This document shows, in pieces, positions 43,936 through 55,527 of a stretch of 64,000 nucleotides of DNA; the first letter of the stretch is position 1, and each line of letters starts with the position of its first letter. This DNA comes from Anisodus tanguticus (lineage: Eukaryota > Streptophyta > Magnoliopsida > Solanales > Solanaceae), in the NCBI GenBank assembly GCA_034509755.1, contig CM067559.1, forward strand, positions 19,760,501-19,824,500. The letters are read 5' to 3'. A program made the position numbers and the translations under genes. The notes beneath the pieces are model-generated. The model saw only the letters and a program-made list of their open reading frames with translations. It ran no database searches and was not told the origin of the DNA.

Positions 43936-46358
43936 TGTAACGACTCAAAATTCCGTTCGCGCCGTGAGGGAACCTACCCTAAACATGTGGGAGAACTCCA
44001 ATAAAATGATAGTCAAAATAGAAAGTAAATGTGGAAAATAGAAGTAAGCACCCGAAAGTAGTTAACTAGTCTCAATAACATAATAGGAATAGGTCTAAAT
44101 CAAACAAATCCCCAAAATCAGGAAGTCATAAGTACAAGAACTACTAATTTGAATACAAGTATGGAAAGTACTACATAAGACTGTATGAAATAAGGAAAGA
44201 CGAAAAGTAAAGATAGGAGGAAGTCCGGTGTTGTGGGACCATCATCAGCTCACCCTAGACTCTAAGATATGCATCACAGATCAACAAAGTCCCGACCTCA
44301 AACTCCACTCGTGCTCAGATTGATACATGTACACAAAAGATACAGCAAGTGAGAGTCAGTACGAGAAGCACGTGTATCCAGTAGCGTCGTTGATCAACCC
44401 TAAACTATAGTGGTGACGAGGGTTGGTGCTCCCGATGCTCACTTACTTACTTTGTTAGCACTAAGATTACAGTTTATATACATCTCCATAATCAAAGTAA
44501 AGAGTTGCAATACAACCAAGTCATAAAGTTTGTTTCATTTCAAGTATGGTCATAAAGGTCCAACCTTTCTACTTAATGAGGACCAATTATTTACAAAGAT
44601 TCCACTTCTCCATCCGTTAAGGAGTGTATGTCTATAAAGATCCAATATTTACATCCATTAAGGCATGTAGAACACAAAGATTCAATATTTTATATCAATT
44701 AAGGTATGTAAGCCACAAAGATCCCATATTTTCATCAATTAAGGCACATATAACATGAAAATAAATCAACAAGTATAAATGGCATGAAATGCAAATGAAA
44801 TATATGTTATGCAACGACTATATGTACCGGTATACACACGCTCCTGCAATAGGTTTTCATTAACTCATAGGGGATTCATGAGATCCATATACCCACCCAG
44901 ATCAATAACAGATCTCCAAGATCGCATCGGGTACTAGTCCGTAGGCTATAATATCATCATTACTCCTATCCATGTACCATATCCAAATTCGGCCTCTTAG
45001 GACCCCTTTTCCTCCTATCCCATCAATTAGATGCCAATAATATCATGAATGAACGTAATGGGTATGTGTACACCATGCAATTACATAATATCAGTTCAAG
45101 TATCAAGATGAATGTCTCTTTTATATTTTAGATGAGATGTGGAGTGACGAATGCATGACAGGTCAATATTCAAGAAAACCAATCAATCAAGGCTAACATA
45201 GCCCAAACAGCAAACAACCATACCAACCTAGTGGATTTAATCACCACCTCAAAGGCCTAAAGACTAAACACATAGTCTCCATAAGAATTATAACTACTTT
45301 GTATTTTAATACACCATACCAGTACAAGTGCTCGTCACCTCATGAGTACATGACCTCTAATTCCCCGTTATGCCCCTTAAGTTAAACTAACACAAAATAC
45401 TACATAATGGATCTAGTAAGTCTCAACTTGCCTGAATCTAAAGCTGAATAGTCACTTCGCGATCTTTATTTTCCTTTGAGCCTCCGAATGAGCCACTAAA
45501 TAATGGAAGAAAACATAAATAAATGCCTAGATTAGAATTAGGATCTTACCCCAAGAAAGAATCTTGAAAATAACACGTAGGATCACTCAAATCCGACTCT
45601 CTAGCTCTCAAAATGTGCTTGGGAAGATGAAGTTCGAAATGGGGGTTTTAATTCTGTCCAGGCTAAAATTGCCTTTCGTGATCGTGAGGCCTATCGCAAC
45701 ACAATTAGCCAGCCTGACTCGGCCCGCCCCTATTTCCCTTACACAAATGCAAAGGAGAGGTCGTGATCAAGTTATCGTGGATCGAGTGCCATGCGAGACC
45801 CTCTTACATGATCGTGTAGGAGGATCCAGAACTGCTGAAACCAGCAAAAAATAGTTTTCCCATTTCTCGATCTGTTATATGAAACTCATCCGAACTCCCT
45901 TGGACACAAACAAAATATGCATTTCAGTCATAAAACACGCTTTGATCTCGTTCGCGTACTTGAGATTACTGGAAAAAATTGCCTTGACCCGGTGTATACC
46001 AAGGTTGACTCTTAAACCATGAAAATCCTATTTCTCAACCAATAACCCATAACATACCCAAACGCCTCGAGACCCAAACCAACGGCTCGACTAAGTCATA
46101 AATGATATTATGGACCTAAAGGAATTGACAAAACTATGAAAATAACGCATATACCCCTGATGTTGACTTTGGTCAAACATCTCTATTTTTTAACTTTGAA
46201 ACTTCTAGACATACAAAAACTAATCTGAAACCCATCCGACTGCCTAAAAATCATGTCACCCATCTCCGCAAGTCATAAATGCTCAAATGAAGCCATGTGA
46301 AGGGTATTTTGAAGAATTTTAGGTAAAAAATCTCAAAATGACTAGGCGAGTCCTTACA
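43936..46358 (-). repeat. 3' LTR of second Tekay-like element (2423 bp)
   Basis: Starts TGTAACGACTC; ends GAGTCCTTACA. Compared with the other LTR it lacks ~289 bp at about 45495 (present at 53112-53400). A GC-rich block with CGTGATCGTGA- and CGATCGTG-type words lies at 45670-45830. Confidence 0.92.
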
Positions 46359-46416
46359 TAAATAACTTAAACAAATGTTCGTCCTCGAATACTAAAGAAA
46401 AGGAAGTACATGGACT

Positions 46417-46746
46417 CTAAAAAAGCTGGCGATATTTAATTCGAATATCTGACTTGGCCTCCCAAGTAGACTCCTCGATCGGATGATGCCTCCATTGCAC
46501 TTTCACTGAAGCTATCTCCTTCAACCTCAACTTTTGTACTTGCCTATCCAAAATAGCTATAGGCTCTTCCTCAAAAGCCAAATTCTGATAAAGCATCACC
46601 GAATCCCACTGAATCTCTTGGGAACTATTCGAGTGGTACCTCTTCAACATTGAAACATGAAAGACCGGGTGTGCATTCGACAACCCATGGGGTAAGGACA
46701 ACTCATAGGCCCTCACTAATACGCTAAACAATCTTAAATGACCCAA
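46417..46746 (-). pseudogene. Integrase C-terminus and chromodomain
   Basis: A 109-codon open stretch, the best-kept part of this element. It reads HPVFHVSMLKRYHSNSSQEI, then LAFEEEPIAILDRQVQKLRL, KEIASVKVQWRHHPIEESTW and EAKSDIRIKYRQLF. The VKVQW...EESTWE segment is the chromodomain core of Tekay-type elements, thought to direct integration into heterochromatin. The upstream GPF-type region is out of frame. The stop lies about 60 bp from the LTR edge. Confidence 0.87.
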
Positions 46747-47926
46747 TATACCTCATGCTCAACTTGTCGTTCTTCCTAAACCTCATCACACCCTTCATAG
46801 GTGAAACATTTAACATAATTTGCTCCCCAATCATAAACTCTAAATCACGGACCTTCCGATCTGCATAACATTTTGCCTACTTTGAGCCATGTGAAGCCCC
46901 TCCTCAATCAATTTAACCTTATCAAAGGAATCTCTCAACAGTTTTGTACCCCATGGCCTAACCTCAGAGGCGTAAATTTAACCAATCAGAGAGTGACACC
47001 TCCCACCATACAAAGCCTCAAACTACGTCATCTCAATACTCGAATGATAACTATTGTTGTAAGCAAACTCCACTAAAGGTAGAAACAAATCCTAATGACC
47101 ACCAAAGTAAATCACACAGGCTCTCAACATGCCCTCGAGAACCTGAATAGTCTGCTCGGACTAACCATCCATCTAAAGGTGAAAGGTTATGCTAAGCTCT
47201 ACTCTATTACCTAACTCCCTCTACCTAAACCGCCATAAATGATATGTAAATTACTTGCCTCGATCCGAAATGATAAAAATGAACACTCTATGCAAATGAA
47301 CTATCTCTTGAATGTGGATCTTGGCCAACTTCTCCGAATTTTAGGTAATCTGAACTGGAATGAAATGTTCAGATTTGGTCAACCTGTCCATAATGACCCA
47401 AATAACATCAAATTTTCCCAAAGTCAGAAATCTTACCAGAGAGTCCATAGTAATATGCTCCCACTTCCACTAAGGGATGGGAATCCTCCAACTAAGTCAC
47501 ACCACCAAGAGTGTTCACACTTCACTTGCTGGCAATTTAAGCCCCGAGACATAAACTCCACCATGTCCATCTTCATTTGACACCACCAATAGTGTTGTTT
47601 CAAGTTTCAATACATCTTTGTAGCCTCTGGGTGAGTAGAATACCTCAAACTGTGAGCCTCTTTCATGATCAATCTAGTTAGATCACCCACCCCAGGAACA
47701 CAAACTTGGCCCTTGATCCTCAAAATACCATAATTATCAAGAATTGCCTCTTTAGCCTCTCTCTGCACCACTTTGTCACGAATCCAACACAACTTCACAT
47801 CATTAAACTATTGAGCCTTAATTTTCTACAATAAAGAAGATCGCACCTCCACACAAGCTAGAACTCTACCAGGCTCTGAAATGTCAAGTCTTATAAATCG
47901 GTTAGTCAAATACTGAACATCCATAG
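46747..47926 (-). pseudogene. Integrase (broken)
   Basis: 47607-47798 reads REAKEAILDNYGILRIKGQV, then CVPGVGDLTRLIMKEAHSLR and YSTHPEATKMY, the N-terminal His/Cys zinc region. To the left, the core is visible only in scattered frames with stops (47040-47600). I did not see the complete DDE triad. Opposite-strand open stretches here are shadows. Confidence 0.8.
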
Positions 47927-48431
47927 TCAAAGGACGTCTCCCATATGCAACAAAGCTAGACTACCTATACTTACCACCTTTAGACTCAATGCGTCCACCA
48001 CTACATTGTCTTTGTCCTGGTGATAAAGGATAGTCAAGTCATAGTCCTTGAGAAACTCTAACCACCTACTTTGTCTCAAATTAAGATCCTTCTGATTGAA
48101 TATATATTGAAGACTGCGATGATTAGTGAATACCTCACAATTCACCAATAGTGATAATGCCTCTAAATCATCCAAGAAAATATATTGTCACCAACTCCAA
48201 GTCATGAGTGGGGTAGTTCTTCTCATGTACCTTCACCTGCTTCGAAGCATAGGCAAGCACTTTTCCTTTCTATATCAACATACACCCAAGACCCACTCCA
48301 AAAGGATTGCAATAGACCGTGAAGCTCTCTCCCTCGGCATGTAAGGCCAAAATCGATGGGATAGTCAACAAAGTCTTGAGCTTTTGCAAACTCACCTCAC
48401 ATTCATCAAGCCACTGAAATGTCATTTCCTT
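47927..48431 (-). pseudogene. RNase H (broken)
   Basis: 47927-48175 reads FTNHRSLQYIFNQKDLNLRQ, then SRWLEFLKDYDLTILYHQDK and DNVVVDALSLKVVSIGSLA, the C-terminal half of gypsy RNase H. Family members read TDHKSL and ADALSRK here, so D-to-N and R-to-L changes hit conserved residues. The N-terminal half lies in other frames up to 48431. Confidence 0.82.
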
Positions 48432-49330
48432 CTAAATCAACCTAGTCAATGAGGATGAAATAAATGGGATCCACTCCACAAAATGCAAGTAATAACTCGT
48501 TAGGCCTATTAAACTCCGGACCTCGGTGACCGAAGTTGGTCTAATCGAATTCCGAAATCCCTCAATCTTCTTAGAATATACCATAATACCATTCTTAGTG
48601 ACTACATACCCCAAGAATGCCACTGAACTAAGCCAAAACTCATACTTTGAAAAGTTGGCATAAAGTTGATTCTCCCTCAAAATACCAAGCACAATCCTCA
48701 AATGTAGCTCATGCTCCTCCTTACTACAAGAGTATATAAAAATATAGTCAATGAAAATAATCACGGAGGAATCCAAGTAAGGTCTGAATACTTCATTCCA
48801 TCAACTCCATGAAGGCTCTGGGAGCATTTGTTAGGCCAAACGACATCACAAAGAACTCATAATGCCCATATCATATCTGGAAAGCAATCTTAGGAACATC
48901 ATCTGCCCTAATCTTCAACTAGTGATAGTTATATCTCAAATCAATCTTGGAAAAGACAGAAGCACCCTGAATCTAATCAAACTAGCCATCAATGCAAGAT
49001 ATCAAATACTTGTTCTTAATAGTGACCTTGCGCAATTGTCGATAGTCGATACACTTCCCCATAGACCCATCATTTTTCTTCACAAACAACACATGAGCAC
49101 CCCAAAGTGAAACACTAGGTCAAACAACTCCCTTACTTAATAAATCCTGCAATTCTCCTTTAACTCCCTCAATCCGGTAGGCGCCATCCGATATAGTGAA
49201 AAAGAAATAGGTTGAGTGCTCGGCTACAAGTCAATATAGAGATCAGGTGGAACACCCGGAAGATCTATCAGAAACACCTCTGGGAACTCTCTCACCACCA
49301 AAACTGACTCTAACGGAAGAATCTCCGCAC
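48432..49330 (-). pseudogene. Reverse transcriptase (broken, catalytic box mutated)
   Basis: 48432-48776 reads SSVIIFIDYIFIYSCSKEEH, then LRIVLGILRENQLYANFSKY, EFWLSSVAFLGYVVTKNGIM and EVRSLIGLTSYYLHFVEWI. The catalytic FIDD has become FIDY, which would abolish activity. Upstream parts (fingers and palm: YRQLN- and KIDLRSGYHQ-type remnants) lie in several frames between 48800 and 49250, with stops. Confidence 0.87.
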
Positions 49331-49680
49331 TAGTGTCTTAAATATATGCCAAATAAGAGAGACAGCCCTTTTCCACAATCCTTTGAGCCTTAAAGAACGA
49401 TATCTCCTTCTTTGGATATTGACTAAGAGTACCCCTACACTCTAATGGAGAAATACCAAACATGGATAATGTAACCGCCTTTGCATGATAGTCCAAGATT
49501 GCATAATAAAGAGATAACCAATCCATCTCAAGAATAGCGTCGAAATCTACCATATTCAAAACCTTCAAGTCTACTGGGTATCATATCCCATTAAAGTAAC
49601 TATACAACCTTGATATACCCGGTCTATCACTATAAAATCCCCAACTGGAGTAGAATAGGCCAGGCTAAGGAATCACACAT
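49331..49680 (-). pseudogene. Protease-RT linker region (broken)
   Basis: 49338-49568 reads MVDFDAILEMDWLSLYYAIL, then FGISPLECRG and KEISFFKAQRIVEKGCLSYL, matching the conserved FD-(V/A)-I-x-GMDWL segment after the aspartic protease; the Gly is now Glu. The protease active site itself would lie near 49680-49760; I did not find a clear D-(S/T)-G. Confidence 0.75.
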
Positions 49681-49699
49681 CAAATTCAAACTCAAAGCA

Positions 49700-51390
49700 A
49701 AGTAGGCAAACACATAAGACTAGGCAAAGCCTGGTCAAACAAGACCGTAGCGGGATGATGGAAAATCAAAATAATACATGTAATGATTGCATCGGAGGCC
49801 TCTGCCTTGGGTCTTCTAAGGAAATAATAAAAATGAGCATGATCATCCGAAGTCATAGTACCCCTATGACCACCACCTCAGCCAGACTGGGTACCACTCC
49901 TACATGCCTGAGATCCACTCTTACTACCATGAGAACCACCTCTAGTCAGTTGTGTAACTATCGTAGGCATAGGAGTCTGAAAACTCTGATATTGGATACC
50001 ATGCCTAAGTCTAGGATAATCTATCTTGAAATATCGATGGTCACCACACTCACAAGACCATCTACGAATGTCATAACACTAGGAAGGACAAGATCATGAA
50101 TGCTCACCGCGACTAGATGACCTATTAGAACTCGGGGTCAGATGACTTGAACCAAAAGAAGTACGCATCGACTGTCCTCCCTTAGATACTGACATGGCTG
50201 CAACAACTGGCCTGATACTCTTACAATTAGGACCTCCACCAAAGTGACCCCTAATTTTATATGAGGTATCCACATGAGTGCTAAAATGAGGCCACTTGAT
50301 AACGTACTCCTTATAATCCTCAAGTATAATAAACTCGGCCTCTCAGACCGCATCAACAATCTGTTGGAAGGAACACTCTGTGGAAACCATTTGTGCTGCA
50401 ATCAAATGAAGAGGACAAATCAACCCATTGGTGAACCTCCTCACCCTCTCAGTCTCATCATGAGGAATTATCAAAGCTTGGAGAGACAAAGCTTGTAATA
50501 GTGTCTCATACTCTATCACAGTCATACGCCACTAGCGTAACCCCTCAAACTAAGCTCTGATCCTCTCTCTAACACTATGAGGTATAATGAACTTCTCTAA
50601 GAATTCCTGGGTATATGAAGTCTAAGTAAGAGGAGGGGAACCTTCTAGTTTGGTCTCAATATATTACCTCTACCACTACTTGGCAGGTCCAAATATCTAA
50701 AAAGTGGCGTAGTCTACTCCATAAGACTCCACTAATCCGAGGTTGTGGAATCTCTCATGAAAACTAATCAAGAAGTCATAAGCATCATCATCTGGGTATC
50801 TATTATATCTAGGAGGATTCATCTTCATGAATCAGTCAAACATCTTCTATTCATCCACGGTCATCGTAGGATGAGTAGCTGGGGTAAAGCAAGACTAGGC
50901 ACTAGCACACCTAAGAAATGGGGAACCCACTAGGTGTTAGGTGAACTCCTGGTATCTAAAATCTAGGCATAGCCATATGATCATGAGTCTTTCCTCCAAC
51001 CCTAGTCTAGGATCCATCAGAAGTGGCTGGTAGAACACCCTGTGCTATACTCTCAAGAAAGCTCAGCATACGAACCAAAGTATCATGAAACACCGATATG
51101 GCAATGAAACTTGGGGGCGCCTGTGCTGGCTCACCCCCAATAGACTAAACCTGATCCTCCCTATCAACCTAAATGTGATCATCCTTCGGAACAATCTCTG
51201 ACTCTGGAGATACTACTCTAACACGACCCTGAGTAGCTGCTGATGCTCTACATCCAGGTCTACCTCTACCTAGCCCTTTTTCCCTACCCCGTACAACGCC
51301 CCAAGTAGCGGGTGCAAGTGTAGGTGTGCGCTCCTGATCTTCAACCACGGTCGAACAAGTCCTCACTATTTGTGAGAAAAAGTGAAAAAA
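49700..51390 (-). pseudogene. Gag (broken)
   Basis: 51169-51400 shows the Arg/Gly-rich N-terminus (EDQERTPTLAPATWGVVRGR, then GLGRGRPGCR and a VRVVSPESE stretch). 50343-50525 reads MTVIEYETLLQALSLQALII, then PHDETERVRRFTNGL and LIAAQMV, the conserved capsid C-terminal part. The zinc knuckle near 50020-50060 is unrecognisable in frame. There are several stops and frameshifts. Confidence 0.75.
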
Positions 51391-51552
51391 AGATTTAGAA
51401 CCCAATAATGATAGGAACACACTACAAGAATAAAAGAACAAAATTTTCCTAGATGTCCTATAGCCTCACGATGATAGGTACATAGCTCTTTATACTGATC
51501 TACAAGACTCTACTAGATATGCTCTTGTACTTATGAGACCAATGAACCTAGC

Positions 51553-51564
51553 GCTCTGATACCC
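51553..51564 (-). promoter_or_regulatory. Primer binding site (initiator tRNA-Met)
   Basis: The minus strand reads GGGTATCAGAGC three bases inside the right LTR; the tRNA-Met primer site is TGGTATCAGAGC, so 11 of 12 bases match. This confirms that the right LTR is the 5' LTR. Confidence 0.88.
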
Positions 51565-51567
51565 AAT

Positions 51568-54279
51568 TGTCATGACCCAAAATCTTGTTTATGTCGTGAG
51601 GGCAACTACTCTAAACCCATAGGCGTAACCCAATCATATGATAGTTGAAATAGAAAGTAAATGCGGAAAATAGAAGTAAATACCCAAAAGTACTTAACTA
51701 GTCTCAATAACATAGTAGGAATAGGTCTAAGTCAAGCAAATCCCAAAATATGGAAGTCATAAGTTTAAGAGCTATTAATCCGAATACAAGTCTGGAAAGT
51801 ACTACATAAGATTGTACGAAATAAGGAGAGACAGAAAGTAAAAATAGGAGGAAGTCTGGTGTTGTGGAACCACCATCATCTCACTCGGGAATCCGAGATA
51901 TGCCTCAATGATTAACAAAGTCCCGACCTCGAATTCCACTCGTGCTAGGATTGATACACTGATTACGGGAAGCATATGTACCTAGTAGCATCGTTGACCG
52001 ACCTTAAACTATAGTGGTGGTGGGGTTGGTACTTCTAATGCTCACTTACTTGCTTTGTTGTCTCTAAGATTTACAGTTTACACACATTTCCATAATCAAA
52101 GTATAGAGTCTGCAATACAACCAAGTCATGAAGTTCATTCTTTTTCAGGTATGGCTATAAAGGTCTAACCTTTCTAATTAATTTGGACCAACTATTTACA
52201 AAGATTCCACCTTTCCATCAGTTAAGGAGTGTAAGTCTATAAAGATCCAATCTTTACATCCATTAAGGTATGTAGGTAATAAAGATCCAATCTTTTATAT
52301 CAATTACGGTATATAAGCCATAAAGATCCCATCTTTTCATCAATTGAGGCACATATGGCATGGACACAAATCAACAAGTGTAAATGGTATGAAATGCAAA
52401 TAAAACGTATGTTATGCAATGGCCTTATACATACGTATACACACGCTCCTGAAGTAGGTTTTACATGACTCATGGGGCTCATGAGGTCTATATACCCACC
52501 CAAAATACCAAATCTCTAAGATCATATCGGGTACCAGCCCGTTGGCTATAATATCATCATAATCACTCATGTCCATGTACCATATCCAAATACAGCCTCT
52601 TCATGCCTCTTTTCCTCTTATCATGTTAATTAAATGCCAATAATATCATGAATGAATGTAATAGATATGCGTACACCATGCAATTACATAATAGTAGTTC
52701 AAGTATCAAGATGAATTTCTCTTTCAGATTTTAGATGAGTTATGGAGTGACGAATGCATGACAAGTCAATATTCAAGAAAATCAATCAATCATGGCTAAC
52801 ATAACCTAAATAAGCAAAAACAGTACCAACCTAGTAGATTCAATCACCACCTCCAAGGCCCGATGGCTAAACACATAGTCTCCGTTACAAGTATAATTAC
52901 TTTATATTTTAATTACACATACTAATACAATAGTACCCACACAAGTGCTCGTCACCTAGTGGGCACGGGACACATGATTCCCTATTACTCTCCTTAATTA
53001 GTTAAACCAACACTAAACACTACATAAAGGGTCTAGTAAGTCTCAACTTGCCTGAATCCAAAGCCGAAGAGTCATTCCATGGCCTTTCCTTTCCTTTGAG
53101 TATCCAAATGAGCCCACTTTATTCAAATACGGTATTCATATGAGAATACAAAGCTATAAATACTCATATTGCTATATAAACCTTTGGGGTTAAAAAGTCA
53201 ACTCAAAACCCCACCTCGAGCTCCGAATATCAAAATTGGAATTAAACTTAAAAGCATGCTACCCATAGTCTAGATAGTCATAATCCTAAAAATCATGGAG
53301 TTCTAATCATAATTGGTCCTTCAATTTCACTAATTTAAGTTAAACGCAAATCCATGGAAAACTTTTATTTCTATGTTCTAAATTATGAGAGGAATCTCTA
53401 AATAATGGAAGGAAACATAAATAAATGTCTAGATTAAAGATAAGATCTTACCCCAATGAAGAATCTTGAAAATAGCACTTGGAATCACTCAAATCCGAGC
53501 TCCCTAGCTCTCAAAATGTGGATAGGAAGATGAAGTTCAAATGGTGTTTTTAATTCTGTTCATCCCAAAATTGCCTCTCACGATAGTGAGGCCCATCCTC
53601 GCGATGGCAACCCTACCTAGCCTAGCCGATAGTGACAGGGCCAACGCAATCATGATAAGCCAGCCTAGACGTAAAGGATAGGTCGCGATCGCAACCCTCC
53701 TTGAGCCACCGGAACATGAACGCGAGACCTTCCTGCGCGATCGCGTAAGAGCATACCAGAACTGCTGAAACCAGCAAAAATCTAGTTTTTCCATTTCTCG
53801 ATCCGTCATCTGAACTCCCCCAGACACAAACCAAATATGCATTTAAGTCAAAAATATGCTCCAGACTTGCTCGTGCACTCGAAATTCCTAGAAAAGTTGC
53901 CTTAAACCGGTGTTGACCAAGGTCAACTCTAAAATCATAAAAATCTTGTTTCTCAACTAACTACCCACAATGCACCTGGAAGCCTCAGGACCCAAACCAA
54001 CGGCTCGACTAAATCATAAATGATATTCCAAACATAAAAGAATCAACAAAACCACAAATATGATGCGTTTACCCCCGATGTTGACTTTTGTCAAACATAG
54101 CTTGTTTCTTTAGCTTTGAAACTTTTAGACTTACCAAAACCATTCTGAAACCCATCCGATTACCTCAGAAATCATGTAACCCACCCCAGTAAGTCATAAA
54201 TGCGCAAATGAATCCATGGGAAGGTTATTTTGGGTAATTCTAGGTAAACACACTCAAAACGACTAGGCAAGTCATTACA
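51568..54279 (-). repeat. 5' LTR of second Tekay-like element (2712 bp)
   Basis: Starts TGTCATGACCC; ends AAGTCATTACA. It keeps the ~289-bp segment (53112-53400) missing from the other LTR. The GC-rich block at 53575-53760 retains words such as CGCGATGGC and CGCGATCGCG that appear as CGTGATCGTG-like forms in the partner. Confidence 0.92.
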
Positions 54280-54284
54280 CAGCC

Positions 54285-55527
54285 ACAAACACTCAGCAAC
54301 ATACAATAAAAAAGTTTTAGAAAACTAGGAACCGAAAATTGATTTTATAGGAAGAATATCATAATAGTTTTAGAAAATTAGGAACTTAAAATCAATTTTT
54401 TAGGAAGAATATCAGCGAAGTTTGTTGAATTCCTTCAACTAAATAAAAAAAACAATAGTTTGCTTCCATGAAGACTTGTTTGAAACGGTGAGAAAGGGTC
54501 TATTATATAGGATCTTGGAAACCCCAATTATCATATTTTGATCCATGTGGAACTTGGGCAGATGTCAAAATCCACATTTTGATGTCCAAAATTAGATAAA
54601 GAACACTAATTGTTCCTCTGAGCGTTTGCAGAAGAGGAAAAAAAGCAAAAAGTAGAAGGGGAAAACCCTTACCTTTGCTGGTTGAAGTTCAAAGATGAAA
54701 ACAATAGCAATAAATGCTACATTGCCCGAATTGAAGTGTATTTGTCTTCAAGAGAGAAAGAGAATGCAATCTTTGACATTTCTAGGCTAATGGTGATGAT
54801 GAGAGGAGAGAGAGGTGAGGGTTTAATCCTCGTGTGTTGGAAATGTGGTGGAGAAAGAGACAAAGGTCATTAAGACCTTTGTCTGAGAAAACCATGCATA
54901 GACTGATCATATCAGGAGAACAACCTAGGGTTTTGCTATTTTCGGCTGGGGTTTTGAAGAGAGAAAATGATGAGGGTGGAAGCTCTATGGTTTGAAGGGA
55001 AAACCATGTGATTTGAGCAAATGAAGAAGAGGTCATTGAGTTTGGGGATTAAAAGGGGTTTGGCCGGGACAAGCATGGTTTTGGACGAAAATAATTAGGT
55101 TTTGTGGCCCAATTACAAAGCTTTTTAGAGTTAAATAAAAGAAAGGATAGTTCACCAAACTAAGGTGAAAGTTGAAATATAATTAATTATTTACTTAATT
55201 AACCTGATTTCTTGACTTAACAGACTAAAACATTTATCAATTAACACCTAGTTAGTTTAAACAATTACTTAAATAATTATTTTCACTACTATCTTTAAAA
55301 TATGATAAATATGTTTAAAATCACGATTTATGTGATATTCATATGATATATGATAATATACTTTGTTTATATTTTGCGAATGATATGGAAAAATATTTCT
55401 AAAATAATTTTGTAAAATTCTTTTAACTCTGCAACCTGATAAATATATTTAAAAATCATAACTTTATATGGTAAAATACTCTGTAGATATACAATGATGT
55501 ACTTTATAATATTTTACCAAATGAAAT
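54285..55527. other. AT-rich underlying sequence, part 3
   Basis: No domain recognised. It holds a 53-bp tandem duplication at 54313-54414. The region 54930-55520 resembles the AT-rich outer part of large plant gypsy LTRs. It ends at the LTR beginning at 55528. Confidence 0.4.
54313..54414. repeat. 53-bp tandem duplication
   Basis: AGTTTTAGAAAA-TAGGAAC starts at 54313 and 54366; both copies end in TAGGAAGAATATCA. Confidence 0.85.

Larger units (their letters stand above)
43936..54279 (-). mobile_element. Complete Tekay/Del-type chromovirus (10.3 kb), decayed coding region
   Basis: Direct LTRs at 43936-46358 and 51568-54279 are flanked by CAGCC at 43931-43935 and 54280-54284, a perfect 5-bp duplication. 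The element reads on the minus strand: primer site next to the right LTR, then gag, protease, RT, RNase H, integrase and chromodomain. LTRs differ clearly, by eye more than 10% in the first 400 bp plus a ~289-bp indel, so the insertion is old. All ORFs are broken. Confidence 0.93.

Noticed and set aside
46873..47580. Plus-strand open stretches within the second Tekay-like element
   Set aside because: Antisense shadows of the degraded integrase on the minus strand.
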